From NCBI RefSeq assembly GCF_021401085.1, contig NZ_JACBFP010000008.1, positions 1 through 64,000 on the forward strand: 64,000 nt of DNA, given 5' to 3'. The notes under the pieces were generated by a model. It was not told the origin of the DNA and made no database searches. It was given only the letters and a program-made list of their open reading frames with translations. Position 1 is the stretch's first letter. Every line of letters begins with the position of its first letter. Below are positions 1-8,593 of this stretch, piece by piece. The DNA comes from Chryseobacterium sp. R2A-55 (lineage in GTDB: Bacteria; Bacteroidota; Bacteroidia; Flavobacteriales; Weeksellaceae). The position numbers and the translations under genes were made by a program.

Positions 1-3000
1 CCCGAGTTTGCATTCAAAGTTTTCGCTGCCACTTTTTGGCCGGAAACACTATAAACTTCCACTGAATCAATCCTTGATGAATTGTTGATATTCACAAAAT
101 CAACTACTGGATTCGGATAAACCCTAATGGCGTCTTTCATGTTATCGGTCACTGCAAGTGTAGAAGTGAATTCATCAGCACCCATATCTGGAGCCGTTGT
201 GCTTCTAAGATCTCCATCGATATCGATCGTAACTTCAGCAAGTGGAGTTCCTTTGTTTTCCAAAGCGTTATTTGCATTGGTATCCAAGTGAAGATCGGTA
301 GGAGAAACAAATACCGGCGATACGTTTAGTGAATTTGCATCTTTACCGGTTGCGGTTTGCCATGCTGCCAAAGTAGCTCTTGCGGAACCTAAGTAACCAA
401 GATTGGTGCCGGTTGAGTAATAATCATTGTAATCAATATTGCTAAAAACCGTAGCAGGTGCCGAAGAGTAAATGGCGTATCTGTTTGCGGTCGTGGTCTG
501 CGAATTCACGAAGATATTGTTTCGCAAATCGATTGCTCCAGCGGCAGAAATTGAGCTTGTAACGTTGATTGCCGCAGTCATACCAGTTGTTACAGTTTGG
601 TTAGTGTTCATGTTGATCGTATTATTATAAATCTTATAACCTGTACTTGCACCGTTGAAGGTGATACCAACTCCATTATCCAAATAAGTACTGTCATTCC
701 ATCCATAACCTGCCACATCTGAGATGAAGTTGTTAATAACTTTCATGCCTCCATTGGCAGCAGTAGAAAAACCATTAAGGAAAATCCCAATTGCCGCATA
801 ACCTAGGGTACTAGAATTCTTCACATTAGTGATTTTATTCCTGCTAATGGTCACGCCGCTGGTAGGAGCAGTAGATGTTCCAAAAATTTGGATGCCTGAT
901 GTAGTGGTGCTGGAAGAAGACGCAATATTAGAAATATTATTGTTATCAATTACAATTCCTGAATTGGCAGAAACCCCTGTGTTTCCACTGGAAACAAAGA
1001 TACCGACCGAACTAATTGCACTGGTGGCACCTGTAAAGGTGATGTTGGAGATGGTATTGCCACTAATATTACTGTTCACGGCTCCAGTTGCCAACCAAAC
1101 CCCTCTCTTCGAGTAGGCAGCAGTTGGAAGGAAATTGCCAATTGTGTTGTTTTGGATAACAGCACCATCAACTCCTTGCGCATATACACCTGCGAGAGTA
1201 ATAGCGTCGGTCCCAGAGGCTGACAAATCATTATTGGAAATGTTAATGGTTCCATTTCCAGCCAAAATTGCAGCAGCTGCATAGACCCCCATGTACGCCT
1301 TCTTGATCGCATTATTCTGAATGGTAACATTATTAAAATAACCACCAGCTGTAGCTAAGGCATTATCATGAATTACCACTGCGGTTGATGTATTGACACC
1401 GTTTGTAATAATGGTATTTTTAAGGGTAAGATTAGTCATTGGTGTGGTACCAATACTACCAAATCTTACTACTTGAGGCCCTGTAGCGGATAGGTTAGTA
1501 ATCGATAGGCTCCTATCGGTTCCACCGGAAAGTGAACCATCGATGGTCACATTACTTGCTCCAGCTGTTCTGAGCAAGGCATTTGATGCCATGGTTCCAG
1601 AAATAGCGCGTGCAGCTCCACTAGGTTTGATGGTTAGCGAATATCCGCCTGCTATTGCATTGATCGGATTTGTACCGGTCTCAGCAGTCAAGTCTTCAAT
1701 GATGTTAAAGGTTACATTTCCTAACGCACCAGTTGTATTCAAATATTCAAATGCACCCGCCGAATTGGTAAGTGAAGCAAAATCTCCTGTTGAACCCACT
1801 GTGTAAGTCCCATTCAAAGAGGCCTTAAATTCATGCGCACCCATATCTGGTTTTGTGGTGCTTCTCACAGTTCCATCGATATCAGTAGTCACATCTGCAA
1901 GAACGGTTCCCTTGTTGTCTAGAAATGCATTCGCAGAAGTCATGTGCAAGTCAGTAGTCGAAACAAAAACCGGTGCAATATTTAATGAATTAGCATCTTT
2001 GCCGGTAGCAGCTTGCCAAGCGGCCAAGTCTGCGCGGGCTGAACCAAGATACCCAATGCTGGTACCTGTGGAGAAATAATCATTATAGTTAATGTTTGAA
2101 AAAACGGTATTGGCCGCTCCAGAATAAATGGCGTATCGCGCACCAGTTTGTGTTTGGTTGTTGACCAGGATGTTATTTCTAATATCCAACGTGCCTGCCG
2201 TTACTGAAGAAAGAATATTCAGAGCAGATGGTCTTCCCCCTGCATTTTGGTTGGCAGTCAGTGCAACCGAATTATGATATATTTTCACTCCTGTAGCCAG
2301 CCCGCCAATAACGATACCATTTCCGTTATCAGTTTCTGAACCTCCAGAAGCGTATCCATAACTGTGAACATTGGTCACAAAGTTATTAGCCAACAAAATA
2401 TCGGCTGATCCCGTTCCTGCATTAAGCCAAATCCCGTTTGAACCCCAACCGACGGTGCTCGTATTACTCACTTCGTTAATCTTATTGGCAGTTACCGTAA
2501 TGTTATTCACTGACGCACCTAAAAGCATACCACTGGCGGTACTAGAACTGTTAATGGTGACTCCATCAATTTTATTTCCACTGATCAGCACATTTTTCGC
2601 ATTCTGAACAGCAAGTCCTCTGAACCCGAATCCTTCAGTAAGAGTGGCAGAACCAATAGTATTATTCTTAATCACCGCACCATCATCCTGGTTTGTTGCC
2701 AAACCAACCGCAAAAATTGCGTTTTGACCACGGTTGAAAGTATTGTTTTCAATAGTGAGGAAGTTATTTGGAACTGTTCCTGGCGAACCTAAAGTTGGTC
2801 CTGAAACCAAAATATGCCCCACCGTTGTCGCAGGAGTATTTCCTAAAAACTTAAGGTTTTTGAAAGTAACGTGATCAGCACCAGCACTTGAGGTACTGGA
2901 AACCCAAACAATCGAAGTAGTTCCTGTCGCCGCAGTACTGTTCAGCGTAAGGTTCTGTGAAGTGGAACCATTATTACTTCCATCAAAAATCACATAATCG

Positions 3001-3506
3001 GCGGCATTGATTTGGAACAAAATAGCAGCATTACCGGAAATAATGGCATCCACCCCTGTGGCAGGTTTGATCGTTAAAGTATTGGTCGCACTTGATCCGG
3101 CATTTTCCTCAATCTTGATGGGGAAAGTTTCCGAAGGGTAAGTGGCATCAGTAAGGTTGAAAGTCACAGGGCCTGTAATCGCTGCAGAGTTGAAATCGGC
3201 AACTGCTGCAGATAGTGTGGCGTAATCTCCACCGGTTCCAACAGTATAGGTTCCACTCAAAGCAACCGCTTTCTTAGAAACGGCCGCCGGAAAAGTATTT
3301 CCGTAAATTTTTGATGCCGCCGCATTGATCTGCACATCATAGCTGATCTTCGCCGGAGCGTTTGGATCAGTATTTCCTCTCACATTTTGGGCATATGAAA
3401 AGCTCATTGCCGCTCCAAGTAATAAGAGTGAAAACCCTTTTGTTACCTGGCTTCTGAAATTCGATTTCTTAATCGCATTTTCAGGATCATTGTAAAGTTC
3501 ATTCAT
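1..3506 (-). CDS. Large secreted beta-helix protein with T9SS type A sorting domain (3' end outside window)
   Basis: The frame is open from an ATG at 3506 to the left edge, giving at least 1168 residues. The N-terminus has an unusually long polar stretch (about 20 residues) before a hydrophobic core, with a likely signal peptidase site after residue 40 (SFSYAQ). The body is Thr/Ser/Asn/Gly-rich with many N-x-I/V-x-x-N-x-I rungs typical of right-handed parallel beta-helix proteins. Two long modules each begin with a GTYTVG..GD.A.L motif (about residues 81 and 563) and end in a conserved DLHM...DIDG...GAHEF segment. The visible C-terminus (YPNPVVDF, then VEVYSVSGQKVAAK) is a type A sorting domain, so the protein should cross the outer membrane by T9SS and be surface-attached or released. 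Ligand unknown; adhesin-like role is inference. Confidence 0.85.
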   Translation of the reverse strand, partial: MNELYNDPENAIKKSNFRSQVTKGFSLLLLGAAMSFSYAQNVRGNTDPNAPAKISYDVQINAAASKIYGNTFPAAVSKKAVALSGTYTVGTGGDYATLSAAVADFNSAAITGPVTFNLTDATYPSETFPIKIEENAGSSATNTLTIKPATGVDAIISGNAAILFQINAADYVIFDGSNNGSTSQNLTLNSTAATGTTSIVWVSSTSSAGADHVTFKNLKFLGNTPATTVGHILVSGPTLGSPGTVPNNFLTIENNTFNRGQNAIFAVGLATNQDDGAVIKNNTIGSATLTEGFGFRGLAVQNAKNVLISGNKIDGVTINSSSTASGMLLGASVNNITVTANKINEVSNTSTVGWGSNGIWLNAGTGSADILLANNFVTNVHSYGYASGGSETDNGNGIVIGGLATGVKIYHNSVALTANQNAGGRPSALNILSSVTAGTLDIRNNILVNNQTQTGARYAIYSGAANTVFSNINYNDYFSTGTSIGYLGSARADLAAWQAATGKDANSLNIAPVFVSTTDLHMTSANAFLDNKGTVLADVTTDIDGTVRSTTKPDMGAHEFKASLNGTYTVGSTGDFASLTNSAGAFEYLNTTGALGNVTFNIIEDLTAETGTNPINAIAGGYSLTIKPSGAARAISGTMASNALLRTAGASNVTIDGSLSGGTDRSLSITNLSATGPQVVRFGSIGTTPMTNLTLKNTIITNGVNTSTAVVIHDNALATAGGYFNNVTIQNNAIKKAYMGVYAAAAILAGNGTINISNNDLSASGTDAITLAGVYAQGVDGAVIQNNTIGNFLPTAAYSKRGVWLATGAVNSNISGNTISNITFTGATSAISSVGIFVSSGNTGVSANSGIVIDNNNISNIASSSSTTTSGIQIFGTSTAPTSGVTISRNKITNVKNSSTLGYAAIGIFLNGFSTAANGGMKVINNFISDVAGYGWNDSTYLDNGVGITFNGASTGYKIYNNTINMNTNQTVTTGMTAAINVTSSISAAGAIDLRNNIFVNSQTTTANRYAIYSSAPATVFSNIDYNDYYSTGTNLGYLGSARATLAAWQTATGKDANSLNVSPVFVSPTDLHLDTNANNALENKGTPLAEVTIDIDGDLRSTTAPDMGADEFTSTLAVTDNMKDAIRVYPNPVVDFVNINNSSRIDSVEVYSVSGQKVAAKTLNANS
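185..480 (-). repeat. Internal repeat, distal copy (pairs with 1840-2135)
   Basis: This stretch of the beta-helix gene aligns with 1840-2135 at both DNA and protein level (shared words such as gaatttgcatctttaccggt and gaatta gcatctttgccggt, and aataatcattgta/aataatcattata). It is the end of each of the two large modules and indicates an ancient in-gene duplication, now diverged. Confidence 0.7.
1840..2135 (-). repeat. Internal repeat, proximal copy (pairs with 185-480)
   Basis: Counterpart of 185-480: the same order of conserved words, ending in the GAHEF-like segment directly before the second GTYTVG module start. Confidence 0.7.
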
Positions 3507-3727
3507 AAGTTTAATTGTTTTTATGACAAATTATGACAAACTTAACATTTTGATATCAATTGCGCAAGAAAAATTTTTAATTATAGTGAAAAAATAAAAT
3601 AAACATCAAAATCACTGATGAACACACAATCCTATTCCGTAACGTCATTGCCAAGAAAAAAAATATGATGGCAAAAACCCCTAAATCACAATAGAAAAGA
3701 CAGCCTAAAATTTGCCTTGGTAAACAT

Positions 3728-4924
3728 TCAGTTCTCATAAACCAAATATTTTGCTCTAATTTTCTGGAATTTTTCTAAATCTCCTTTCCACGATTCCCTA
3801 ATTTCTTCCGAAGTTTTACCCGCTATAATCTGTTTCCTCAACTCATCGGTGCCTGCCAATTTATCAAAAAAGAGATTTTTCAGGAAAAAATCCTGTTGCG
3901 GATTTTTATAGTTCGCATAAGCATTAAGGAGCCAATCCAAATTGAGCTCACGCAAATCCCGGCGTTCACCGGAGAGATTTTCGCCAAAACAGAGTTTCCC
4001 GTTTAAAAATGGATCTTTGGCTCCCGGTGTGGGTTTCGGTGTAAATTGGTAGGGAAGATTTTTTGTCCATGGCGATCCGTAAATCTGAAAAGGCAGGTCA
4101 GTTCCGCGACCCACCGAAACCTGGGTTCCTTCAAAAAAACACAAACTGGGATAAAGGTTGATCGCCCGGTCATTCGGCAGGTTCGGTGAAGGCCTGTCTG
4201 AAAGCTCATATCGCTGATTTTTATGATACCCAAGCATGGGAATCAGGGTATATTTTGCCTGAACTCCGTTTTTCAACCATTTTTCACCATTCACCATTTC
4301 ACCGTACTCGCCAATGGTTAATCCATAAACCACGGGAACATGGTGCATTCCCACGAAACTTTTCCATGGATCTTTTAAAACCGGACCGTCAATATAGCCA
4401 TCATGCGGATTTGGACGATCCAGAACAACAATTTCAACATTATTTTCCGCGCCGGCTTCCATCACATAAGTCAAAGTGGAAATATACGTATAGAACCGAA
4501 CTCCCACATCCTGAATATCAAACAGGACCAAATCGATCCCCTTCAATTGTTCCGGAGTGGGCTTTTTGTTGCTTCCATAGAGGGAAACTACAGGAATTCC
4601 GGTTTTGGAATCCACGCCGTTTTTCACATGTTCTCCGGCATCCGCATCACCCCGGAAACCATGTTCCGGTGCAAAAATCGTCTTGATCTTAATCTGGTTT
4701 TTAACCAAAAAATCGACCAGAAAAGTCTTATCCTTCAGCAAGCCCGTTTGATTGGTGACCACCGCAATGGTTTTATGCTGCAGCAAAGGCAGATAGAGTT
4801 CCGGGCGGTCTGCTCCCGTCTTAAAACACCGGTGCTCATTTTCCTGCGCAAAGTGCTGCTGGCAAAAGCCAAAATAAATGAGCGCAATCAGAAATAAATT
4901 TTTAATTTTGAGCCTTAAATCCAT
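3728..4924 (-). CDS. Exo-beta-N-acetylmuramidase NamZ-like protein (DUF1343)
   Basis: 398 residues from the ATG at 4924, chosen because a signal peptide follows at once (hydrophobic core, then CQQHFAQ). DUF1343 hallmarks are visible: VVTNQTG near residue 45, FAPEHGFRGDADAGE near 80, DIQDVGVRFYTY near 125 and PSPNLPNDRAINLYPS near 245. Characterised members of this family (NamZ, glycoside hydrolase family GH171) remove terminal N-acetylmuramic acid from peptidoglycan fragments, so a periplasmic cell-wall recycling role is likely. The start codon lies only four bases from the divergent start of the next gene, so both 5' regions overlap. The longer open frame to 5146 would lack a signal peptide at its start and is rejected. 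Confidence 0.85.
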   Translation of the reverse strand: MDLRLKIKNLFLIALIYFGFCQQHFAQENEHRCFKTGADRPELYLPLLQHKTIAVVTNQTGLLKDKTFLVDFLVKNQIKIKTIFAPEHGFRGDADAGEHVKNGVDSKTGIPVVSLYGSNKKPTPEQLKGIDLVLFDIQDVGVRFYTYISTLTYVMEAGAENNVEIVVLDRPNPHDGYIDGPVLKDPWKSFVGMHHVPVVYGLTIGEYGEMVNGEKWLKNGVQAKYTLIPMLGYHKNQRYELSDRPSPNLPNDRAINLYPSLCFFEGTQVSVGRGTDLPFQIYGSPWTKNLPYQFTPKPTPGAKDPFLNGKLCFGENLSGERRDLRELNLDWLLNAYANYKNPQQDFFLKNLFFDKLAGTDELRKQIIAGKTSEEIRESWKGDLEKFQKIRAKYLVYEN

Positions 4925-4928
4925 CCGC

Positions 4929-6158
4929 TTGAAGTTTCCGTTATATTTTTCTAAAAAAATAGCTTTTTCCAAAGATAACAAAAATAATCTTTCACGGATT
5001 ATTGTCTTTATTGGTCGGCTTTCCATGGCTTTGGGAGTGATTGTTTCCCTCATTACGGTTTCCACCGGACTGGGATCCAAAACGGCAATTAAGGAAAGAA
5101 TGGCAGATTTCTCCGGGCACATTTCCATCAGGTCAAAGCAATCCAATAATTCCTACAATTCTTCGCCACTGAGTAATGATGGACTTCAGGTGCAAAAAAT
5201 CAGGGAATTACCAGATGTGGCAAAAACTCAGGAATATGTGACCGCAAGCGGAATCCTGAGAAATGAACATAATTTTGCCGGAATTATTTTTAAAGGAATC
5301 GGTTCCGATTTCGACCATGAGCGATTTAAGAAATTCCTGGTCGCAGGCGATACACCACAGGTAAAAGAAGGGGTATTCAACAATGGCATCACGATTTCCC
5401 AAAAATTGGCATCGGACCTCCACCTCAAAATCAAAGACAGCATTGTTGCGATATTTTCCAAACAAGATGACAAACCGCTTTACCGCAAATTTGAAGTGGT
5501 GGGAATCTACAAGACCGACATCAAAATGATCGATGAGCTCTACGTGATCGGTGGAATCAACCATGCACGGAAAATTCAGGGATTGAAGAACGATCAAATA
5601 GGCGGGATCGATGTGTTCCTGAAAAATATCAACGACATCGATGAAGACGCCCCGAAAATCGATAAGTGGGTCGGATACAAAAATTACGTAGTGAAGGCAA
5701 CCGACCAATATCCGCAGATCATGGACTTTATCGCGATTTTTGACACCAATATCGCACTGATCATCATCATCATGTTGGTGGTAGTGATCATCAATATTGT
5801 GATGGTACTCTTGATCCTGATCATCGAAAGAACCAACTCCATCGGAATGCTTAAAACCCTGGGTGCAAGCAACGGGCAAATCCGCACGATATTTATCAAC
5901 TATACTTTAATGATCATGATTCCGGGACTGGTTTTCGGAAATTTAATCGGATATAGTTTCTTGCTGATTCAAAAGTATTTTGGAATTATTAAACTCAATC
6001 CCGAGAACTATTATATCGGCGTTGTACCCGTGGATTTAAACCCGGTTTACATCATGGCTATTTCTTTGGGAATTCTGCTGGTTTCAGCAATCGCACTCAT
6101 TCTTCCCAGTTACCTGATCAGCAAAATCTCTCCGGTGAAAGCCATAAAATACACTTAA
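4929..6158 (+). CDS. ABC transporter permease, FtsX/LolC-LolE/MacB-like
   Basis: 409 residues if the TTG at 4929 is used (first residues read KFPLYFSKKIAF, as in flavobacterial homologues I recall). Architecture: an N-terminal transmembrane helix (residues about 22-45), a soluble periplasmic MacB-like domain to about residue 265, then three C-terminal helices (LIIIIMLVVVIINIVMVLLI; a second around residue 330; a third near the end) and the closing motif SKISPVKAIKYT typical of FtsX-family permeases. Such proteins pair with a LolD-like ATPase to move lipoproteins or other substrates; no ATPase gene is adjacent. Upstream in-frame codons (from 4878) would give a longer N-terminus inside the opposing gene and look spurious. 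Confidence 0.8.
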   Translation: MKFPLYFSKKIAFSKDNKNNLSRIIVFIGRLSMALGVIVSLITVSTGLGSKTAIKERMADFSGHISIRSKQSNNSYNSSPLSNDGLQVQKIRELPDVAKTQEYVTASGILRNEHNFAGIIFKGIGSDFDHERFKKFLVAGDTPQVKEGVFNNGITISQKLASDLHLKIKDSIVAIFSKQDDKPLYRKFEVVGIYKTDIKMIDELYVIGGINHARKIQGLKNDQIGGIDVFLKNINDIDEDAPKIDKWVGYKNYVVKATDQYPQIMDFIAIFDTNIALIIIIMLVVVIINIVMVLLILIIERTNSIGMLKTLGASNGQIRTIFINYTLMIMIPGLVFGNLIGYSFLLIQKYFGIIKLNPENYYIGVVPVDLNPVYIMAISLGILLVSAIALILPSYLISKISPVKAIKYT

Positions 6159-6170
6159 ACTTAAAAAAAC

Positions 6171-6178
6171 TACCTTTG
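6171..6178 (+). promoter_or_regulatory. Candidate -7 promoter box (TACCTTTG)
   Basis: Matches the Bacteroidota -7 consensus TAnnTTTG and lies 38 bases before the start of the PLP-dependent synthase gene. No clear TTTG -33 element is seen at the usual distance. Confidence 0.4.
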
Positions 6179-6216
6179 CAACCCTGATTTAGGGACAATA
6201 ACATCAGAGACTTTTT

Positions 6217-7197
6217 ATGAAATACGCAGAAAACATACTGGAAACCATTGGAAATACGCCCCTTGTAAAGTTGAACAAAGTTTTGGGAGATGATTTCCCG
6301 GCATTGGTTTTGGCAAAAGTGGAAACCTTCAATCCCGGAAACTCGGTGAAAGACAGAATGGCGCTGAAAATGATTGAAGACGCAGAAAAAGACGGCCGGC
6401 TGAAACCTGGCGGAACCATTATAGAAGGAACTTCCGGGAATACGGGAATGGGTCTTGCTTTGGCTGCAATTGTGAAAGGCTATAAATGTATTTTTGTGAC
6501 CAACTCCAAACAATCGAAAGAAAAATGCGATATCTTGAGAGCGGTGGGTGCAGAAGTAATCGTTTGCCCCACAGACGTGAAACCAACCGATCCCCGCTCC
6601 TACTACTCTGTTTCAAAGCGATTGGCAACAGAGACAGAAAATGGATGGTATGTGAACCAATACGATAATTTATCAAACAGAACCGCGCACTACGAACAGA
6701 CCGCCCCGGAAATCTGGGAACAAACGGAAGGTAAACTCACCCATTTTGTGGCAGGAGCCGGAACAGGCGGAACCGTGACCGGTTGTGGAATGTTTTTTAA
6801 GGAAAAAAATCAAAACATCAAAGTCATCGGAGTGGACACTTTCGGGTCGATCTTAAAAGAATATCACGAAACAGGCGAAATTCATTATGAACACGCATAT
6901 ACGTATATTACAGAAGGAATTGGCGAAGACATCATTCCCGAAAATTACGATATGTCAGTAATCGATCATTTCGAAAAAGTGACCGACAAAGATGGAGCTA
7001 TCTATGCCAGAAAATTAGCAAAAGAAGAAGGGATTTTTTGTGGATATTCGGCGGGAAGCGCCATTTCTGCATTAGTCCAGATGAAAGACCGGTTCACAAA
7101 GGATGATGTAATTGTGGTTTTGCTCCATGATCACGGATCCCGATATGTGGGGAAAATCTATAATGATGACTGGATGAAGGAACAGGGCTGGCTGTAA
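6217..7197 (+). CDS. PLP-dependent cysteine synthase / cystathionine beta-synthase family protein
   Basis: 326 residues, complete. The PLP lysine sits in NPGNSVKDRMALKMI (about residue 45), the phosphate loop is EGTSGNTGMGLAL (about 70-82) and the glycine-rich GAGTGGTVTGCG loop is near 183. The segment EGIGEDIIPENYD resembles cystathionine beta-synthase more than CysK, but the C-terminal CBS (Bateman) domains of animal enzymes are missing and the length is that of a bare catalytic core. The enzyme would make cysteine from O-acetylserine plus sulfide or cystathionine from serine plus homocysteine; sequence alone does not decide. It stands alone and converges on the next gene with seven bases between stop codons. 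Confidence 0.85.
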   Translation: MKYAENILETIGNTPLVKLNKVLGDDFPALVLAKVETFNPGNSVKDRMALKMIEDAEKDGRLKPGGTIIEGTSGNTGMGLALAAIVKGYKCIFVTNSKQSKEKCDILRAVGAEVIVCPTDVKPTDPRSYYSVSKRLATETENGWYVNQYDNLSNRTAHYEQTAPEIWEQTEGKLTHFVAGAGTGGTVTGCGMFFKEKNQNIKVIGVDTFGSILKEYHETGEIHYEHAYTYITEGIGEDIIPENYDMSVIDHFEKVTDKDGAIYARKLAKEEGIFCGYSAGSAISALVQMKDRFTKDDVIVVLLHDHGSRYVGKIYNDDWMKEQGWL

Positions 7198-7204
7198 TCA
7201 GCCA

Positions 7205-8518
7205 TCAGCCGATCAAACTATTTAGAATCTCAGCCAATTTTTGGGTGAGATTTTTTCGTGAAAACCGCCCGGTGTTTCTGGTTTTTTCCGCAAGGTTTCC
7301 TTTTTTCCAATCATTGAATTTTTCCAGGATAAAGGATTTCAAAGCGGTAAAATCATCGTAGAAAAAATGTTTTCCGGCATGGGTTTCATCCAGGATTTTC
7401 TTCACGTCGGCATCTTTCGGTCCGAAAGAAAGGATTTGGTTTCCGGTGGCGAGATACTCAAATATTTTTCCCGGGATAATCCCCTTTGAAGTTTCATCCG
7501 GAAAATTGGTGATCAGCAGCAAATCAGAATTTCGCATCTCTGCATTCGCTTCGGAATGTGAGAGATAACCGAGGTTCTTCACCGAATTCTCAAGGGCTGA
7601 ATTTTCGATTTTTTCTAAAATCCTGGCATCAATTCTTCCGACGAACTTCAGTTGAAAATTCTTTTTAAACTCCTCATTCTCACCAATAATTTCATCCAGA
7701 ACTTTCCACAATAGCTCCGGATTCCTCAATTGTTCCAGAACACCAATATAACTTAACGTGAATTTTGATAGGGTTTCGTCCTCACCATCGCGCCCACTCT
7801 CCCGCTCTCCCATTTCCAAGTCAAATCCATTCGTTACACAGAAAGCATTCGCTCCTTTCTTCCTGAAATTCTCGGCATCAGTAAAACTGGTCGCTAAAGT
7901 GAGATCGGCATTTTCAAATACTTTCTGCTCCAGATCACGGTGTTTTTTATCCGAAGATCTGCTCAGTTTCAAATGCTTGTAATAAGAAATTTCCGTCCAT
8001 GGATCCCGGAAATCAGCCAGCCATTTCAAATCTGGAAATTCCTTTTTGAGCTCCAAACCAATTAAATGCACAGAATGAGGAGGTCCTGTGGTGACAAAAG
8101 CATCGAACCGGTTTTCTTTTAAATACTTCTTAAGGAATTTTACCGAAGGCTTTACCCAGAAAACTCTTGCATCGGGGATAAAGAAATTGCCGCGCACCCA
8201 AATGGAAATTTTGGATTTCCACGACTGGTTTTTCCCCACATCAAATTGTCCGGCTTTGAATTTCTTATTGTCTTTGCCAAAAAATTCGGCAATCTGATAA
8301 GGTTCCCAGATTTTGGTCTTAATGATTTCCAGATCCGCCGAAACTTCCCTCGCCAATGTTTTGTCAATGATGGGATAACTTGGATTTTCGGGAATAAATA
8401 CGGTAGGTTTCCACCCGAAATCCGGAAGATATTTCACAAACTTCAACCAACGCTGAACTCCCGGTCCACCAGAAGGCGGCCAATAATAGGTGATGATTAA
8501 AATTTTCTTTTGTTTCAA
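7205..8518 (-). CDS. Glycosyltransferase family 1/4-like protein
   Basis: 437 residues from a TTG at 8518 (reads KQKKILIITYYWPPSGGPG). The N-terminal Rossmann half carries the YYWPPSGGPGVQRWLKF start typical of GT4 enzymes with a glycine-rich acceptor loop. The middle has WLADFRDPWTE, and the C-terminal half has LSYIGVL..LRNPELL, NLGYLSHSEANAEM and GIIPGKIFEYLATG, where Glu and Gly residues normally bind the nucleotide-sugar. The likely task is sugar addition in surface polysaccharide or lipid assembly; donor and acceptor cannot be told. Its upstream neighbour, a YfhO-like membrane protein, is often implicated in glycosylation too. The 5' leader holds a duplicated GAAACTTGAAA word flanking a CTGTC-rich palindrome. 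Confidence 0.8.
   Translation of the reverse strand: MKQKKILIITYYWPPSGGPGVQRWLKFVKYLPDFGWKPTVFIPENPSYPIIDKTLAREVSADLEIIKTKIWEPYQIAEFFGKDNKKFKAGQFDVGKNQSWKSKISIWVRGNFFIPDARVFWVKPSVKFLKKYLKENRFDAFVTTGPPHSVHLIGLELKKEFPDLKWLADFRDPWTEISYYKHLKLSRSSDKKHRDLEQKVFENADLTLATSFTDAENFRKKGANAFCVTNGFDLEMGERESGRDGEDETLSKFTLSYIGVLEQLRNPELLWKVLDEIIGENEEFKKNFQLKFVGRIDARILEKIENSALENSVKNLGYLSHSEANAEMRNSDLLLITNFPDETSKGIIPGKIFEYLATGNQILSFGPKDADVKKILDETHAGKHFFYDDFTALKSFILEKFNDWKKGNLAEKTRNTGRFSRKNLTQKLAEILNSLIG
7226..7256 (+). terminator. Candidate intrinsic terminator inside the 3' end of the converging gene
   Basis: AATCTCA (7226-7232) pairs with TGAGATT (7246-7252), followed by a T run. It lies just past the synthase stop, within the last codons of the opposing glycosyltransferase. 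Confidence 0.4.
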
Positions 8519-8593
8519 GTTTCAGGTCTGTCTGTGGACAGGTAGATTTCAAGTTTCAAAAAAAAAGCGGGTTCATATCAAGGTTAATTACTT

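Noticed and set aside
829-2607. Several plus-strand open frames within the first 3.5 kb
   Set aside because: Shadows of the Thr/Asn-rich beta-helix gene on the minus strand; composition is hydrophobic from reverse-complement codons.
4186-4897. Open frames on the plus strand opposite the NamZ-like gene
   Set aside because: No start signals and low-complexity shadow composition; the minus frame has clear family motifs.
7189-7204. TGGCTG-taat-CAGCCA hairpin covering both convergent stop codons
   Set aside because: Short stem without a T run; likely coincidence of the two gene ends. A better terminator follows at 7226-7256.
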